DNA from: Tsukamurella pseudospumae
Lineage (GTDB): Bacteria > Actinomycetota > Actinomycetes > Mycobacteriales > Mycobacteriaceae
Length of the DNA: 64,000 nucleotides
Direction of reading: 5' to 3'
Assembly: GCF_001575205.1 (NCBI RefSeq)
Contig: NZ_LSRE01000050.1
Span: forward strand, 1-64,000
Each line of letters begins with the position of its first letter. Position 1 is the first letter of the stretch. The position numbers and the translations under genes are program-made. Below the pieces are notes generated by a model. The model saw only the letters and a list, made by a program, of their open reading frames with translations, ran no database searches and was not told where the DNA came from. Of the stretch, positions 11,463 through 21,048 are shown one piece after another.

Positions 11463-12677
11463 TTACCGGGTTCGATTGTTCGACGAAGCACGTGACCTCG
11501 CGCTTTCGGAGTAACGCTCCCGCAGGCGCGGCAGGATCCGCGGCACCACGGTGAACACGAGCGCACACAGTAGGCCCGCTCCGAACAGCGGCGCGATCAG
11601 CGCCGGCCGCAGCATCGTCGAGGCCGCGGCACTCAGGCCCAGCACACCGACCCACAGGTAGATGACCACGACCACACGACGCTGACTGTGGCCGAGACCC
11701 AGCAGCCGGTGATGCAGATGCATCTTGTCGGCCGTGAAGGGATGGACCCCGGCGCGGGTACGCCGAACCACCGCGAGCAACAGGTCCAGCATCGGCACGA
11801 ACATCACCGCGATGGCGAGCAACAACGGGAGCAGCAGCGCGAAGATGTCCGTGCTGCCGTACGCGTTCTGCGAGATCCGGCCCGACGCGGAGGTGGACGC
11901 CGCCGCCAGCGTCAGCCCGAGCAGCATCGACCCCGAATCCCCCATGAAGATGCGGGCCGGCTGGAAGTTGTGCGGCAGGAAGCCGACGCAGGCGCCGAAC
12001 AGCGCCGCGGAGATGAGTGCGGGCGGGTAGGACGGCGCATCGCCGCCCGAATCGAACATCAGCCCGACGGAGAAGATGAGGATGGCCAGCGCCGCCAGCG
12101 CCGCGACACCGGCCAGCAGTCCGTCGAGCCCGTCGATGAAGTTCATGGCGTTGACGGTCGCCACCGCGACCACCACGGTCAGGAGCCCGGCTTGCAGCTG
12201 GTCGAGGACCACTGTCGTGTTGACCCCCGGGACGTAGACGACGTTCCAGGCCACCCCCAGCACCACCAGAAGTGCCGCGGCGAAGATCTGGCCCACCAGC
12301 TTGGTCAGCGCGTCGACGCCCCATCTGTCGTCGATGATGCCGACCACCACGATCACCGCTCCGGCGACGAGGACCGCGACGGCGTCCTTGGAGTAGGCGA
12401 AGCCCCGGGTCAGCGCAGGCAGCTGGGCCGCCAGGAAGATCCCGGCGAGCATCCCGGTGTAGATGCCGACCCCGCCGAGGCGGGGAGTGGGGACGACGTG
12501 GACGTCGCGCGCGCGGGGCACTGCGACGGCGCCGAACCGAGTGGCCACGACCCTGACCAGCGATGTGGCAAAGAATGTGACAACCGCAGCTGTCAGTCCC
12601 ACTACCAGCAATTCTCGCATCGGGACCCCGGCAGACCCGGCCCCGATGACCGCCCCGCCCGACGCCTCGATGTGCAC
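11463..12677 (-). CDS. wecA: Polyprenyl-phosphate GlcNAc-1-phosphate transferase WecA (Rfe)
   Basis: Transfers GlcNAc-1-phosphate from UDP-GlcNAc to decaprenyl phosphate, starting the arabinogalactan linker in mycolata. The 404-residue protein has about 11 membrane helices and the family motifs: PTPRLGGVGIY, the Mg-binding IIDDRWG (residues 114-120), NAMNFIDGLDGL, the active-site loop FMGDSGSMLLG, and the C-terminal HLHHRLLGLGHSQRR sugar-recognition loop. It corresponds to M. tuberculosis Rv1302, likewise placed before the atp operon. A short N-terminal extension before MRELLVVGL is also seen in mycobacterial Rfe, so I keep ATG 12677. Confidence 0.94.
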   Translation of the reverse strand: MHIEASGGAVIGAGSAGVPMRELLVVGLTAAVVTFFATSLVRVVATRFGAVAVPRARDVHVVPTPRLGGVGIYTGMLAGIFLAAQLPALTRGFAYSKDAVAVLVAGAVIVVVGIIDDRWGVDALTKLVGQIFAAALLVVLGVAWNVVYVPGVNTTVVLDQLQAGLLTVVVAVATVNAMNFIDGLDGLLAGVAALAALAILIFSVGLMFDSGGDAPSYPPALISAALFGACVGFLPHNFQPARIFMGDSGSMLLGLTLAAASTSASGRISQNAYGSTDIFALLLPLLLAIAVMFVPMLDLLLAVVRRTRAGVHPFTADKMHLHHRLLGLGHSQRRVVVVIYLWVGVLGLSAAASTMLRPALIAPLFGAGLLCALVFTVVPRILPRLRERYSESARSRASSNNRTR

Positions 12678-12867
12678 GCGTGCGAATCTACTCGCACCCC
12701 CGTCGCGCGCCGATCCCCCCGGCTCGTCGTTGCGAATTCATCTCGGCGGAACACGTTCTGACCTGAGACGATGGATGATCGCCACCCCTCGATCGGAATG
12801 TTACTGACGAGTCGCTCACACTGCGGTCGCGAAGCAAGCCAATGACGCACATCACTCGTCGGACCGT

Positions 12868-12873
12868 TATAGT
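12868..12873 (+). promoter_or_regulatory. Candidate -10 box of the mce operon
   Basis: TATAGT lies 73 bp upstream of the yrbEA GTG, in the 268-bp divergent gap between wecA and the mce operon. The -35 region is poor (TGACGC, 12843-12848, at 19-nt spacing). The ribosome binding site GAGGAG (12931-12936) precedes the GTG. The rest of the gap (12678-12945) shows no gene or strong repeat. Confidence 0.4.
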
Positions 12874-12945
12874 GTCCTCGGTCATACACCTGAGAACGCA
12901 GTATGTGGGTCACAGCGTGGCCACAGTCGAGAGGAGACGTTCACG

Positions 12946-13803
12946 GTGACGGAATCCGTTGTGCAAGGTGCAGGAAGCGCCAAGCGGCCAACCTATTGGT
13001 CGATCATCAGCAAGAACTTCTCCGGTACCGTGGTGGACTCGTTCCGCACCATCGGTCGGAACGTTCGAATGCTGATCATGACCCTGGTGGCGATGGTCAC
13101 CGACACCGTCCGCGGGAAGCTCCAGTGGAAGGAGACGCTGAATCAGGTCTGGTACATGATCGGTGTCACTACCTTCCCTGGCATCCTGATCGCCATCCCG
13201 TTCGGCATCGTCATCGCGATCCAGGTCGGCAACATCATCGCGCAGCTCGGTGCCGATTCCCTCCAAGGCGCGGCCGGCGGCATCGCGGTGATCTCCCAGG
13301 GCGCCCCGATCGCGACCGGCCTGCTGCTCGCCGGCGCCGGTGCATCCGCCATCGCCGCCGATCTTGGCGCCCGCACCATCCGCGAGGAGACGGACGCGAT
13401 GCGAGTGATGGGAATCAACCCCATCAACCGCCTGGTGGTGCCCCGCATGCTAGCCGCGTGGATCGTCGCGCCCTTGCTGAGCATTCTCGTGATCACCGTC
13501 GGCACCGTGGCCGGCTACCTCGTGGCCGTCGGCGCACAGGGTGTGACGCCCGGTGCGTACTGGCTGTCCTTCGGGTCCTTCGCGCACCCCGTCGACGTGT
13601 GGATCTCCATCTTCAAGTCGTTCATCTTCGGCACGGTCATCGCGTTGGTCGGCTGCCAGCGAGGCCTTGAGGCCCGCGGCGGTTCCCGTGGTGTCGCCGA
13701 CGCCGTGAACGCGACCGTCGTCCTCTCGTTCGTCGTCATCTTCGCTCTGAACCTGCTGATCACGCAGATCGCGACGATGTTCTTCCCCATGCAGGTTGGC
13801 TAG
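12946..13803 (+). CDS. yrbEA: YrbE/MlaE-family permease, first subunit of the Mce transporter
   Basis: Inner-membrane permease subunit of an Mce lipid transporter, forming a heterodimer with the next gene. The 285-residue protein has five to six hydrophobic segments and the MlaE-family coupling region TIREETDAMRVMGINPINR, where the cytoplasmic ATPase docks. The start is GTG 12946 with GAGGAG 9 nt before it. It is the first gene of an eight-gene operon, followed by yrbEB after 7 nt. The partner ATPase (MceG/Mkl) is not encoded in the window; in mycobacteria it is unlinked too. Confidence 0.94.
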   Translation: MTESVVQGAGSAKRPTYWSIISKNFSGTVVDSFRTIGRNVRMLIMTLVAMVTDTVRGKLQWKETLNQVWYMIGVTTFPGILIAIPFGIVIAIQVGNIIAQLGADSLQGAAGGIAVISQGAPIATGLLLAGAGASAIAADLGARTIREETDAMRVMGINPINRLVVPRMLAAWIVAPLLSILVITVGTVAGYLVAVGAQGVTPGAYWLSFGSFAHPVDVWISIFKSFIFGTVIALVGCQRGLEARGGSRGVADAVNATVVLSFVVIFALNLLITQIATMFFPMQVG

Positions 13804-13810
13804 GAGAGAC

Positions 13811-14674
13811 ATGGCAACCGTTTACCGCCCGCGGGGCACACGCTGGTTCTTCAACCTGTTCGGAACCTCCGGCTCCGCGTGGAGTGTCTTCGACACAATC
13901 GGCCACGTGATGTCGTTCATCGCCGAGGTCATCCGGACGATTCCCCACGCGATCAAGCACTACCGCTCCCAGATCATGTTCATCCTCACCGACATCACCT
14001 GGGGCCGTGGCGCTCTCGTGGTCGGCGGCGGTACCGCCCCGGTTCTCGCGGTGCTCGGTATCACGGTCGGCGGCATCGTCGCCGTGCAGGGATTCGCGAT
14101 CCTCAACATGCTGGGTATGGGTCCGCTCACAGCCGTCATCGCGAGTTTCGCCAACACCCGCGAGTTCGCCCCGATGCTCGCGGGCGTCGGCTTCGCAGCG
14201 CAGGCCGGCTGCCGTATGACGGCCGAGATCGGCGCCATGCGCATCAACGAGGAGATCGACGCGCTCGAGTCCCTCGGCCTGCGCTCCGTCTCCTTCGTCG
14301 TGACGACGCGTGTGATCGCCGGGCTCATCGCCGTGGTCCCGGTGTACCTCATCACACTGATCCTGTCCTGGGCGTCCTGCGCGTGGGTAGTCAAGTCCGT
14401 CTACGGCATGCCGTCCGGCACGTACGACCACTACTTCAATCAATTCGTCAGTGCCTCTGACATCACGTTCTCCGTGATCAAGGTGGCGGTCTTCCTCACC
14501 GCGGTCATCATCATCCACTGCTACCAGGGCTTCTTCGCCTCCGGTGGCCCTGAGGGTGTGGGCACCGCCTCGGGGCGTGCCATCCGCGCCAGTCTCGTGG
14601 CTGTCGTCGCGCTGAATCTCATCATGACGATCGTGCTGTGGGGCATCACCGCTCCCGTCTACTTCAAGGGGTAA
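13811..14674 (+). CDS. yrbEB: YrbE/MlaE-family permease, second subunit
   Basis: Second permease subunit. The 287-residue protein carries the matching coupling segment TAEIGAMRINEEIDALESLG and hydrophobic helices such as VIAGLIAVVPVYLITLIL. ATG 13811 (MATVYRPRGTRWF) is preferred to the frame's upstream codons, which overlap yrbEA; the sequence AGGAGAGAC before it supplies a binding site. mceA follows after only 3 nt. The high identity of the loop with yrbEA fits an ancient duplication, as in all actinobacterial mce loci. Confidence 0.94.
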   Translation: MATVYRPRGTRWFFNLFGTSGSAWSVFDTIGHVMSFIAEVIRTIPHAIKHYRSQIMFILTDITWGRGALVVGGGTAPVLAVLGITVGGIVAVQGFAILNMLGMGPLTAVIASFANTREFAPMLAGVGFAAQAGCRMTAEIGAMRINEEIDALESLGLRSVSFVVTTRVIAGLIAVVPVYLITLILSWASCAWVVKSVYGMPSGTYDHYFNQFVSASDITFSVIKVAVFLTAVIIIHCYQGFFASGGPEGVGTASGRAIRASLVAVVALNLIMTIVLWGITAPVYFKG

Positions 14675-14677
14675 GAA

Positions 14678-15823
14678 ATGGGAGTCGTCTCCGTACCCGG
14701 TATGTCGATCGATCGATCGGTGCTTCGGCGCCGAGGATTGATCGTCGTGGCGGTAATCCTCGTGCTGGTCCTCGTCGGGTGGCTGATCAAATCGCTTCTG
14801 CCGAAGGACGAGTTCTCGTTCACTCTTCGATCGGCGGCGGTTGCCGCCGGCGTCAAAGACGGCGCGCCGGTTCGAATCCAGGGTGTCCAGGTGGGCCATG
14901 TCACCGGCGTGTCTGCGCTGGGTAACGGCCAGCAGGGCGTCACGGTCACGCTGACCAAGGCCGAGGCCGCATCCCTGACCAACAACCTGGAGGCCGCATA
15001 CTCGGCCGGCAACCTGTTCGGTATCACCGAGGTCATCCTGACCCCGCACGACGGGGGCGGAGCGCTGCGTGAAGGCGCGCAGATCACGCCGACCAAGGCG
15101 ATCACCGACAACACCGTGTCCAACATGATTGCCACGATCGGTGACGTCAACCGGGACGCATTGCGACCGCACATGAGTCAGATCCTGCTCAACTTCGACG
15201 CCTCGTCGAAGGCCATGCTGCCGCTGTTCACCGCACTCGGCAGCGTCGCCCAGGCGGTCCAGGACACCCAGAAGCTGTCTACCGCGCAGACCTTCCCGAC
15301 CATCACGCAGTCGATCCAGAACGCCGATAGTGCGGTCACCGCGGTGATCCCGGCGATCAAGTCGCTGTACGACTACGGGAACGTGCACGACAAGGGCTGG
15401 GTCAACCGCGGCAATGCAACGATGAATGCGATCACCGACGAGAAGAACAGCCTCACGGCGGCCCTGCAGAAGATCCTGTCGCCTCAGGCGCTCGGCGGAC
15501 TCAAGACCGCGACGCCGATGCTGGTGAACCTCATGCAGCCGATCCTGACGTCCTTCCCCAACGGGAGCGCCACCGGCGTCGGCATCCAGCTCGGCCAGCT
15601 CATGGACAACGTGCGCAAGGCCATGCCGAACACCCCGAACGGCCCTGTGCTGAACCTGCGTTTGTCGGTCGACTACCCCGCCATCGGCGCGATGCTGCCG
15701 CCCGCACCGACCTTCCAGTACATCCCGCCGAAACCGGGCGACAAGCCGGCCACGCCGAGCGGAGCACCGTCGTCCGCGAAGCCGGCTCCGTCGAGCACCC
15801 CGACCCCGAAGCCAGGGAGCTAG
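14678..15823 (+). CDS. mceA: Mce family protein MceA
   Basis: Substrate-binding MCE protein, anchored in the plasma membrane and extending into the cell wall. The 381-residue chain has one N-terminal helix (about 20-38, IVVAVILVLVLVGWLI), an MlaD/MCE beta-domain (about 45-125, with GAPVRIQGVQVGHV and NLFGITEVIL), a long helical region, and a Pro/Ser/Lys-rich tail from about residue 340. The tail resembles the disordered cell-wall-facing ends of some Mce proteins. It is translated 3 nt after yrbEB. Confidence 0.93.
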   Translation: MGVVSVPGMSIDRSVLRRRGLIVVAVILVLVLVGWLIKSLLPKDEFSFTLRSAAVAAGVKDGAPVRIQGVQVGHVTGVSALGNGQQGVTVTLTKAEAASLTNNLEAAYSAGNLFGITEVILTPHDGGGALREGAQITPTKAITDNTVSNMIATIGDVNRDALRPHMSQILLNFDASSKAMLPLFTALGSVAQAVQDTQKLSTAQTFPTITQSIQNADSAVTAVIPAIKSLYDYGNVHDKGWVNRGNATMNAITDEKNSLTAALQKILSPQALGGLKTATPMLVNLMQPILTSFPNGSATGVGIQLGQLMDNVRKAMPNTPNGPVLNLRLSVDYPAIGAMLPPAPTFQYIPPKPGDKPATPSGAPSSAKPAPSSTPTPKPGS

Positions 15824-15828
15824 TCACG

Positions 15829-16863
15829 ATGAAAGCAATGTCCAGGACCATTGTGAAGATCGCGGTGTTCGCCGTGATCATGATCTTGATGCTGGTAATG
15901 GTGATGCAGGCGCTCACGCGCCCGCCCGGGGGCAACCTGGAGACGTATCACGCCAAGTTCAAGGACGTCTCAGGACTCAAGGTCGGCGACGACGTCCGCA
16001 TGCTCGGCGTACAGGTCGGCAAAGTTACGGACATCGAGGTCGCGCAGTCGTCCGATCACCGCATCTCGAACGCGGCTGTCTCGTTCACCCTGCAGGACAA
16101 TCGCAAGGTGCGCGTGGATGACACGCTCGCGATCAGGTACCAGAACCTCACGGGCTCGCGCTTTCTCGAGGTGCAACAGAACCCGAAGAGCACGGGATCG
16201 AATGTCAAGCCGGGCGCGACCATCGACGAGAAGCACACCCAGGCGTCGTTCGACATCACCACCGTGTTCGTCGGCCTGAAGCCGGTGCTGTCGACACTGA
16301 ACGCCGATGACATCAACCACTTGACCCAGTCGGTGCTCGGCGTCATCCAGGGCAACGGACAGGGTCTCGGTCCGCTGCTGGGGTCGCTCGACAAACTGAT
16401 GGCGGTCTCCAACGATCGGCAGAAGGTACTCACTCAGCTGATCACGAACCTGGGATCCGTGTCTCAGTCCATCGGCGGTGCTTCCCCCGGGTTGACCAAG
16501 GTGTTGCAGCAGCTCGACCTGTTCGCCCGAACCCTGGCGAGCAACGTGGATTCGCTGCGCGACTGGTCGGACAACACGTCGGGAGTCGTGAGCCGCGTCA
16601 ATGCGCTGCTTGCAGCATTGGGATTGACGCAGAACGAGAACCCGCCGCTCGACGCGATCGTCGCCAACGCGATGCCGATCGCAGAGCAACTGGTCAACGC
16701 ACTTGCGACGCTCCCCGGCATCGTCCAGCTCCTCAATGAGGGCACCAAGCCGCAAGCAAACGGTGCAGTTTCCCTTACTTGTTCGAACGGCCAGGCCAAG
16801 CTGCCCGGCATGATGAACCTGTTCGTCGCAGGCCAGAAGGTGACGGTATGCAATCAAAAGTGA
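15829..16863 (+). CDS. mceB: Mce family protein MceB
   Basis: A 344-residue MCE protein with an N-terminal membrane helix (IAVFAVIMILMLVMVMQAL), an MCE domain with FKDVSGLKVGDDVRMLGVQV and LAIRYQNLTGSRFLEV, then a predicted helical needle region. The last residues include two Cys in short spacing (SLTCSNG and VTVCNQK), as in other MceB proteins. Its 3' end overlaps mceC by 16 nt, so the two are probably coupled. Partner of the other five Mce subunits. Confidence 0.93.
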   Translation: MKAMSRTIVKIAVFAVIMILMLVMVMQALTRPPGGNLETYHAKFKDVSGLKVGDDVRMLGVQVGKVTDIEVAQSSDHRISNAAVSFTLQDNRKVRVDDTLAIRYQNLTGSRFLEVQQNPKSTGSNVKPGATIDEKHTQASFDITTVFVGLKPVLSTLNADDINHLTQSVLGVIQGNGQGLGPLLGSLDKLMAVSNDRQKVLTQLITNLGSVSQSIGGASPGLTKVLQQLDLFARTLASNVDSLRDWSDNTSGVVSRVNALLAALGLTQNENPPLDAIVANAMPIAEQLVNALATLPGIVQLLNEGTKPQANGAVSLTCSNGQAKLPGMMNLFVAGQKVTVCNQK

Positions 16864-17867
16864 GTTTGTTCAACCGTCCGATGCCGACGGCGGCCCAGGA
16901 CCGTCGCTATCAGTTGAACTGGGGCATCGTGGGCGCCTTGATCGGCGTGATCGTCCTGACGATCTGCGGTTACCTGTTCATCTTCCAACCGGGCACCAAG
17001 GAGTACTCGGCCGACTTCACAGAAGCGCAGGCAGTGCGGACGGGCGTAGACGTCCGCGTCGCCGGCATCAGCGTCGGATCGGTGTCCGACGTCAAACTGC
17101 TCGACGACCGCGTGCGGGTGAAGTTCCGCGTCGACAACGACATCTTCCTCGGCGATGCGACCACGGTCTCGATGAAGATGCTCACGACGGTCGGCGGCTA
17201 CTACATGGCGCTGACCCCGATGGGCACCACGGATCTCGGTGATAAGCCGATCCCGCCGGAGCGCGTGAACATGCCGTACAGCCTCCTCGAGACCTTCCAG
17301 CAGGCGACACCGAAGATCGACAAGATCACGTCGACCCCCATTCGACAATCGATGAGCCAACTCAACGATGCACTTGAGAGTCAGCCCGAGTCGATCCGGA
17401 ACACGGTCGGTACCTTCAACCGGATGTTCGACAACATTCTGCGCCAGCAGGATCAGGCCGGCGACTTCGTGAAGGTGATGGGCGAGTACTCGACGACTGT
17501 CAATAAGAACGGTGACCTCCTGCTCTCGCTGATGCGGAACATGGCGACGTTCTTCTCGGCGGCCGAAGTGAACCTGTCCGGCTTCAAGACCTACCTCTCC
17601 GGGCTCACCGAGCTCACTTCCCGCCTAGAACCGGTGCTGAACGTGTACCTCAATAACATCGATCCGCTGGCCAGCCGGTTCGACGCCCTGGTCGCCAAGG
17701 CCAAAGACGTCGTCAAGCAGATCGAGCCGGCGATCGCCAACGCCAAGGAAATGCTTGCCGGGCTGCAGAAGACGATCGCGCCGGACGGCACGATCCAGCT
17801 CAACCAGTCCGAGAAGACCTTCCTCGCCACCAATGTCTGCATTCCGTCTCCGGGGGTGACCTGCTGA
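16848..17867 (+). CDS. mceC: Mce family protein MceC
   Basis: A 339-residue MCE protein starting MQSKVSLFNRPMPTAAQDRR, then a membrane helix (about 27-46, IVGALIGVIVLTICGYLFIF) and an MCE domain (TGVDVRVAGISVGSVSDVKL, ATTVSMKMLTTVGGYYMAL). I place the start at ATG 16848, inside the mceB end, because upstream codons in the frame are shadows of mceB. The stop shares one base with the mceD start (TGATG). Confidence 0.92.
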   Translation: MQSKVSLFNRPMPTAAQDRRYQLNWGIVGALIGVIVLTICGYLFIFQPGTKEYSADFTEAQAVRTGVDVRVAGISVGSVSDVKLLDDRVRVKFRVDNDIFLGDATTVSMKMLTTVGGYYMALTPMGTTDLGDKPIPPERVNMPYSLLETFQQATPKIDKITSTPIRQSMSQLNDALESQPESIRNTVGTFNRMFDNILRQQDQAGDFVKVMGEYSTTVNKNGDLLLSLMRNMATFFSAAEVNLSGFKTYLSGLTELTSRLEPVLNVYLNNIDPLASRFDALVAKAKDVVKQIEPAIANAKEMLAGLQKTIAPDGTIQLNQSEKTFLATNVCIPSPGVTC

Positions 17868-18970
17868 TGCGTAAGTTCCTCGCTTCGCGCGGCGCCATGT
17901 CCGCGTTCGTGGTCCTCGTGGCCGTGGCGCTGGTCTTGGGCGGCGTCGCCTTCAAGGGCCTGACCGAGAAGACAACGGCGTACTGCGCCGAGCTCGACAA
18001 CGCCGTGGGCCTGTACAACGGTAGCAAGGTCGCCCAGTTCGGCTATCCGGTCGGTGAGATCACCAAGATCACTCCGAACGGTGCTACGACCCGGATCGAC
18101 TTCGATCTTCCGTCCGACCGCAAGTTGCCCACCAATGTGGGTCTCGTTGCGATCGCGGATTCGCTGGTCGCCCAGCGTCGCCTCGAGCTCCTTGAGACCT
18201 ACAAGGGCGGCCCCACCTGGCAGCCGAGCAAGTGCATCACCAACACCAAGACCCCGCTGTCGATCACGGAGTCACTGCAGGCGGTGTCCAAGGTCGTGGA
18301 CGACCTGACGACCGCGGGGGGCGACGACGAGTTCCGCAGGGCGATGGCGTCCATCCCCGCGCTGAACAAGGCCACTGCGGGCACCGGCCCGCAGATCTCG
18401 GAGCTGACCAACAAGCTCGGAGAGCTCATGCGCAACCCCGGCCCCGGCATGGGTGACGTCGCGGCCATCCTCGACGCGTTCGCGCCGGCTTCGGACGGCC
18501 TGGTGCAGAACTGGGGCGAGATGCGGGACTTCCTGACCAAGTACGCCTTCCGCATCAAGAACGTCGGCGAGCCGCTGATGGACGTCGGAATCAACGCCTT
18601 CCCGAAGCTGGTCCCGCTGGTTCAGGTGCTGGCCAAGGTGCTCGACAAGTACGGTGCCTTCATCGCTCCCCTGCTCGAGGTGACGGTGCCCGCGACGACC
18701 CTGCTCGCGGCGACCTCCAAGCAGTTCGGTGACCTGCTCAACATCCTGCCACCGCTGATCCACGCCTTCCAGGTCAGCGTCGACAAGAAGACCCTCGCCA
18801 CCAAGATCACGTACCGGCCGCCGTCAGCGCTGGTGCCGTCCAACAACCCCGCCCAGACCTGCAACAACCTGAACCGGTTCGCACCGGGCCAGTGCAAGGT
18901 CGCCGACGCGGGCCACGTCAACGTGGAGCTCATCTCCACGGTCCTGCGCGCGACGGGAGCGGCCTACTGA
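17867..18970 (+). CDS. mceD: Mce family protein MceD
   Basis: A 367-residue MCE protein with an N-terminal membrane helix (AFVVLVAVALVLGGVAF), an MCE domain beginning NAVGLYNGSKVAQFGYPVGE and including VGLVAIADSLVAQRRLELL, and a long C-terminal region. Cysteines occur at CAELD, KCITN and near the end (QTCNN, GQCKV), suggesting extracytoplasmic disulphides. Overlaps mceC and mceE by single bases (TGATG at both junctions), a sign of tight translational coupling. Confidence 0.92.
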   Translation: MRKFLASRGAMSAFVVLVAVALVLGGVAFKGLTEKTTAYCAELDNAVGLYNGSKVAQFGYPVGEITKITPNGATTRIDFDLPSDRKLPTNVGLVAIADSLVAQRRLELLETYKGGPTWQPSKCITNTKTPLSITESLQAVSKVVDDLTTAGGDDEFRRAMASIPALNKATAGTGPQISELTNKLGELMRNPGPGMGDVAAILDAFAPASDGLVQNWGEMRDFLTKYAFRIKNVGEPLMDVGINAFPKLVPLVQVLAKVLDKYGAFIAPLLEVTVPATTLLAATSKQFGDLLNILPPLIHAFQVSVDKKTLATKITYRPPSALVPSNNPAQTCNNLNRFAPGQCKVADAGHVNVELISTVLRATGAAY

Positions 18971-20016
18971 TGCGCAAGCCATTCACCACACGATCAATGA
19001 AGATGGGCGTTGCGATCGCGGCGACCGTCACGCTCGCGGGGTGCTCGACATCCCTGATCAACCCCTCGGCGATCCCCGCACCGGGGCAGCCGGGCGGCGG
19101 CTCGGGTTACATCGTGCATCTCGACTTCACGAACGTGCTGAACCTCCCGGACCGCGCGCGGGTCGTCTTCGACGGCGTCGTGTCCGGCCGGCTCGACAAA
19201 GTCACGCTCGAGGACAACAAGGCCGTCGTCGACATCAAGATCCTCGACGGCGTCAAGGTTCCCAACACGGTGACCGCGACCCTGCAGCAGGACACGATCC
19301 TCGGTGACACCTACGTGGCCCTCAAGACCTCGCCCGGCAAGCCCGGCACGCCGCTCAAGGGTGGCGATACGCTACCCACCACCCAGACCAAGCCGCCGAC
19401 GCAGATCGAGGACATCCTCAGCGACCTGGCGAACTTCCTGGGCAGCGGAAGCCTGATGCAACTCCAGGACACGTTCAGCCGGATCAACAACAACCTGCCG
19501 GCCGACCCGCAGAAGCTGTCCGGCCTCGTGAAGACGGTCTCGCAGACAGTCGTCGACCTCGGCAAGCAGAGCGACAACGTCAGCCAGGCGATCACGTCGG
19601 TCGGCAATCTGGTGAACACCGTCAACTCGAACGACGATGTCCTGGTGGCCCTGTTGAAGCCCCAGGATGATTGGCTCCCGGATGCCCTCAACCTGACGAC
19701 CGGTGCGATCAAGGTGCTCAGCCGCCTGTCGGACACGCTGTCGCCGCTTGTCTTCACCGCGCCGCTGCTCGACTCGGCGACTGCGGTGGTGGCGACCGTA
19801 ATCAAGCCGCTGATGTTCCCCGGCTGGCCCAATATGAACGGGCGCCAGGCCAACCTGGCGAACCTCGAGGATCTGCTCAAGAACAAGATCCTGCCGTTCC
19901 TGAGCAGCGGCGCCAAGGTCAATGTCAAGGAGCTGGGCACCAACGGGAACGTGCCCACCGCCGAGGCCGCCCGGCAGGCGGTCAACAACCTCCGGATGGT
20001 GGGAGCAGTTCCGTGA
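18970..20016 (+). CDS. mceE: Mce family lipoprotein MceE
   Basis: The lipoprotein subunit of the complex. The 348-residue precursor has a signal peptide ending in the lipobox LAGC (Cys about residue 26), replacing the helix anchor of the other subunits, then an MCE domain (NLPDRARVVFDGVVSGRLDK, TATLQQDTILGDTYVALKT) and a helical remainder. ATG 18970 overlaps the mceD stop by one base. A lipidated E subunit is usual in actinobacterial mce operons. mceF overlaps its end by 4 nt. Confidence 0.93.
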   Translation: MRKPFTTRSMKMGVAIAATVTLAGCSTSLINPSAIPAPGQPGGGSGYIVHLDFTNVLNLPDRARVVFDGVVSGRLDKVTLEDNKAVVDIKILDGVKVPNTVTATLQQDTILGDTYVALKTSPGKPGTPLKGGDTLPTTQTKPPTQIEDILSDLANFLGSGSLMQLQDTFSRINNNLPADPQKLSGLVKTVSQTVVDLGKQSDNVSQAITSVGNLVNTVNSNDDVLVALLKPQDDWLPDALNLTTGAIKVLSRLSDTLSPLVFTAPLLDSATAVVATVIKPLMFPGWPNMNGRQANLANLEDLLKNKILPFLSSGAKVNVKELGTNGNVPTAEAARQAVNNLRMVGAVP

Positions 20017-20975
20017 AAAAGAGCACCTTCTTCAGCCTCCTGACCTTCGCAGTGGTCATGGTGCTGGGTACCGCATATCTCGCCTTCTCCGTGGTGCAGT
20101 GGCGTCCCCTGACGGACTACCGCTCGGTCACGATGAAGCTCGATGACGCCAACCAATTGCTGCCCGGCTCCTCCGTGCTGGTGCGCGGCGTCAAGATCGG
20201 CGACATCGAGTCCATCGGCCGCGCCGACGGCAAGGTCGTGGTGAAGTTCCGGTATGACAGCAAGTACAAGATCCCCGCGGACACCAAGCTTCGGATCGAG
20301 CAGCTGTCGGCCGTCGGTGAGCCCTACGTGGACTTCCGGCCGGACACTCTCTCGGGTCCGTACCTTGCCGATGGGTCGACGATCGACATCGCCAAGGTCA
20401 AGCAGCCGCTATCGCTACCGGAGACGTTCAAGTTGATCTCCCAGCTGACCACGAGCATCAACTCGACCGATCTCGGCGGCATCACCGAGACGCTCTCCGA
20501 TGCGACCAGCAACACGCAGGCATCGCTGCCGAACCTGTCTCAGGCAGGCGACCTCCTGGCGGCCACGATCACGTCGCGGATGCCGAACCTCCGCCGGATG
20601 TTCGAGAACACCCAGAACTACCAATCCGACATGAGCTGGCTCCCCGGCGCGATCGACGAGTTCGGCCCGTCGACTCGGACCTTCGTCATGAAGGACATTG
20701 GTGTGCTCAAGGCACTCGACACCCTCATGAAGGGCATCGACGGCCCGAACATGCTGGCCCAGACGGTGAATCCGAACCTGTTCAAGATCGCTCCGAACAC
20801 CAGCAAGCTGCTCGCGAACCTGGGCCCGATCACGGAACCGCTGGTTCCGGTGGTGCAGGCCCTGACCGACGTCCTGCCGCAGATCGACATGGCCGCGCTA
20901 CTCTCGCAGGCGTTGAACACTGTCGGTTCAGACAGTGCAGCGAACCTCACGGTGGTCATCCCGCCGCGGAAGTAG
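20013..20975 (+). CDS. mceF: Mce family protein MceF
   Basis: Last MCE subunit, 320 residues, with an N-terminal helix (SLLTFAVVMVLGTAYLAF), an MCE domain (GSSVLVRGVKIGDIESI, DTKLRIEQLSAVGEPYVDF) and a helical C-terminal part. The start is GTG 20013, overlapping the mceE stop (GTGA). The frame is open upstream, but that portion is inside mceE. It completes the A-F set, so the operon encodes all membrane and wall subunits of one transporter. The substrate cannot be told from the sequence. Confidence 0.92.
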   Translation: MKKSTFFSLLTFAVVMVLGTAYLAFSVVQWRPLTDYRSVTMKLDDANQLLPGSSVLVRGVKIGDIESIGRADGKVVVKFRYDSKYKIPADTKLRIEQLSAVGEPYVDFRPDTLSGPYLADGSTIDIAKVKQPLSLPETFKLISQLTTSINSTDLGGITETLSDATSNTQASLPNLSQAGDLLAATITSRMPNLRRMFENTQNYQSDMSWLPGAIDEFGPSTRTFVMKDIGVLKALDTLMKGIDGPNMLAQTVNPNLFKIAPNTSKLLANLGPITEPLVPVVQALTDVLPQIDMAALLSQALNTVGSDSAANLTVVIPPRK

Positions 20976-21048
20976 CGACCGGCCCGACCGCCCGCAATGG
21001 CCGCCCCGGCGGCCGAGACGAACCACGACACGATTGGCAACGCGACAA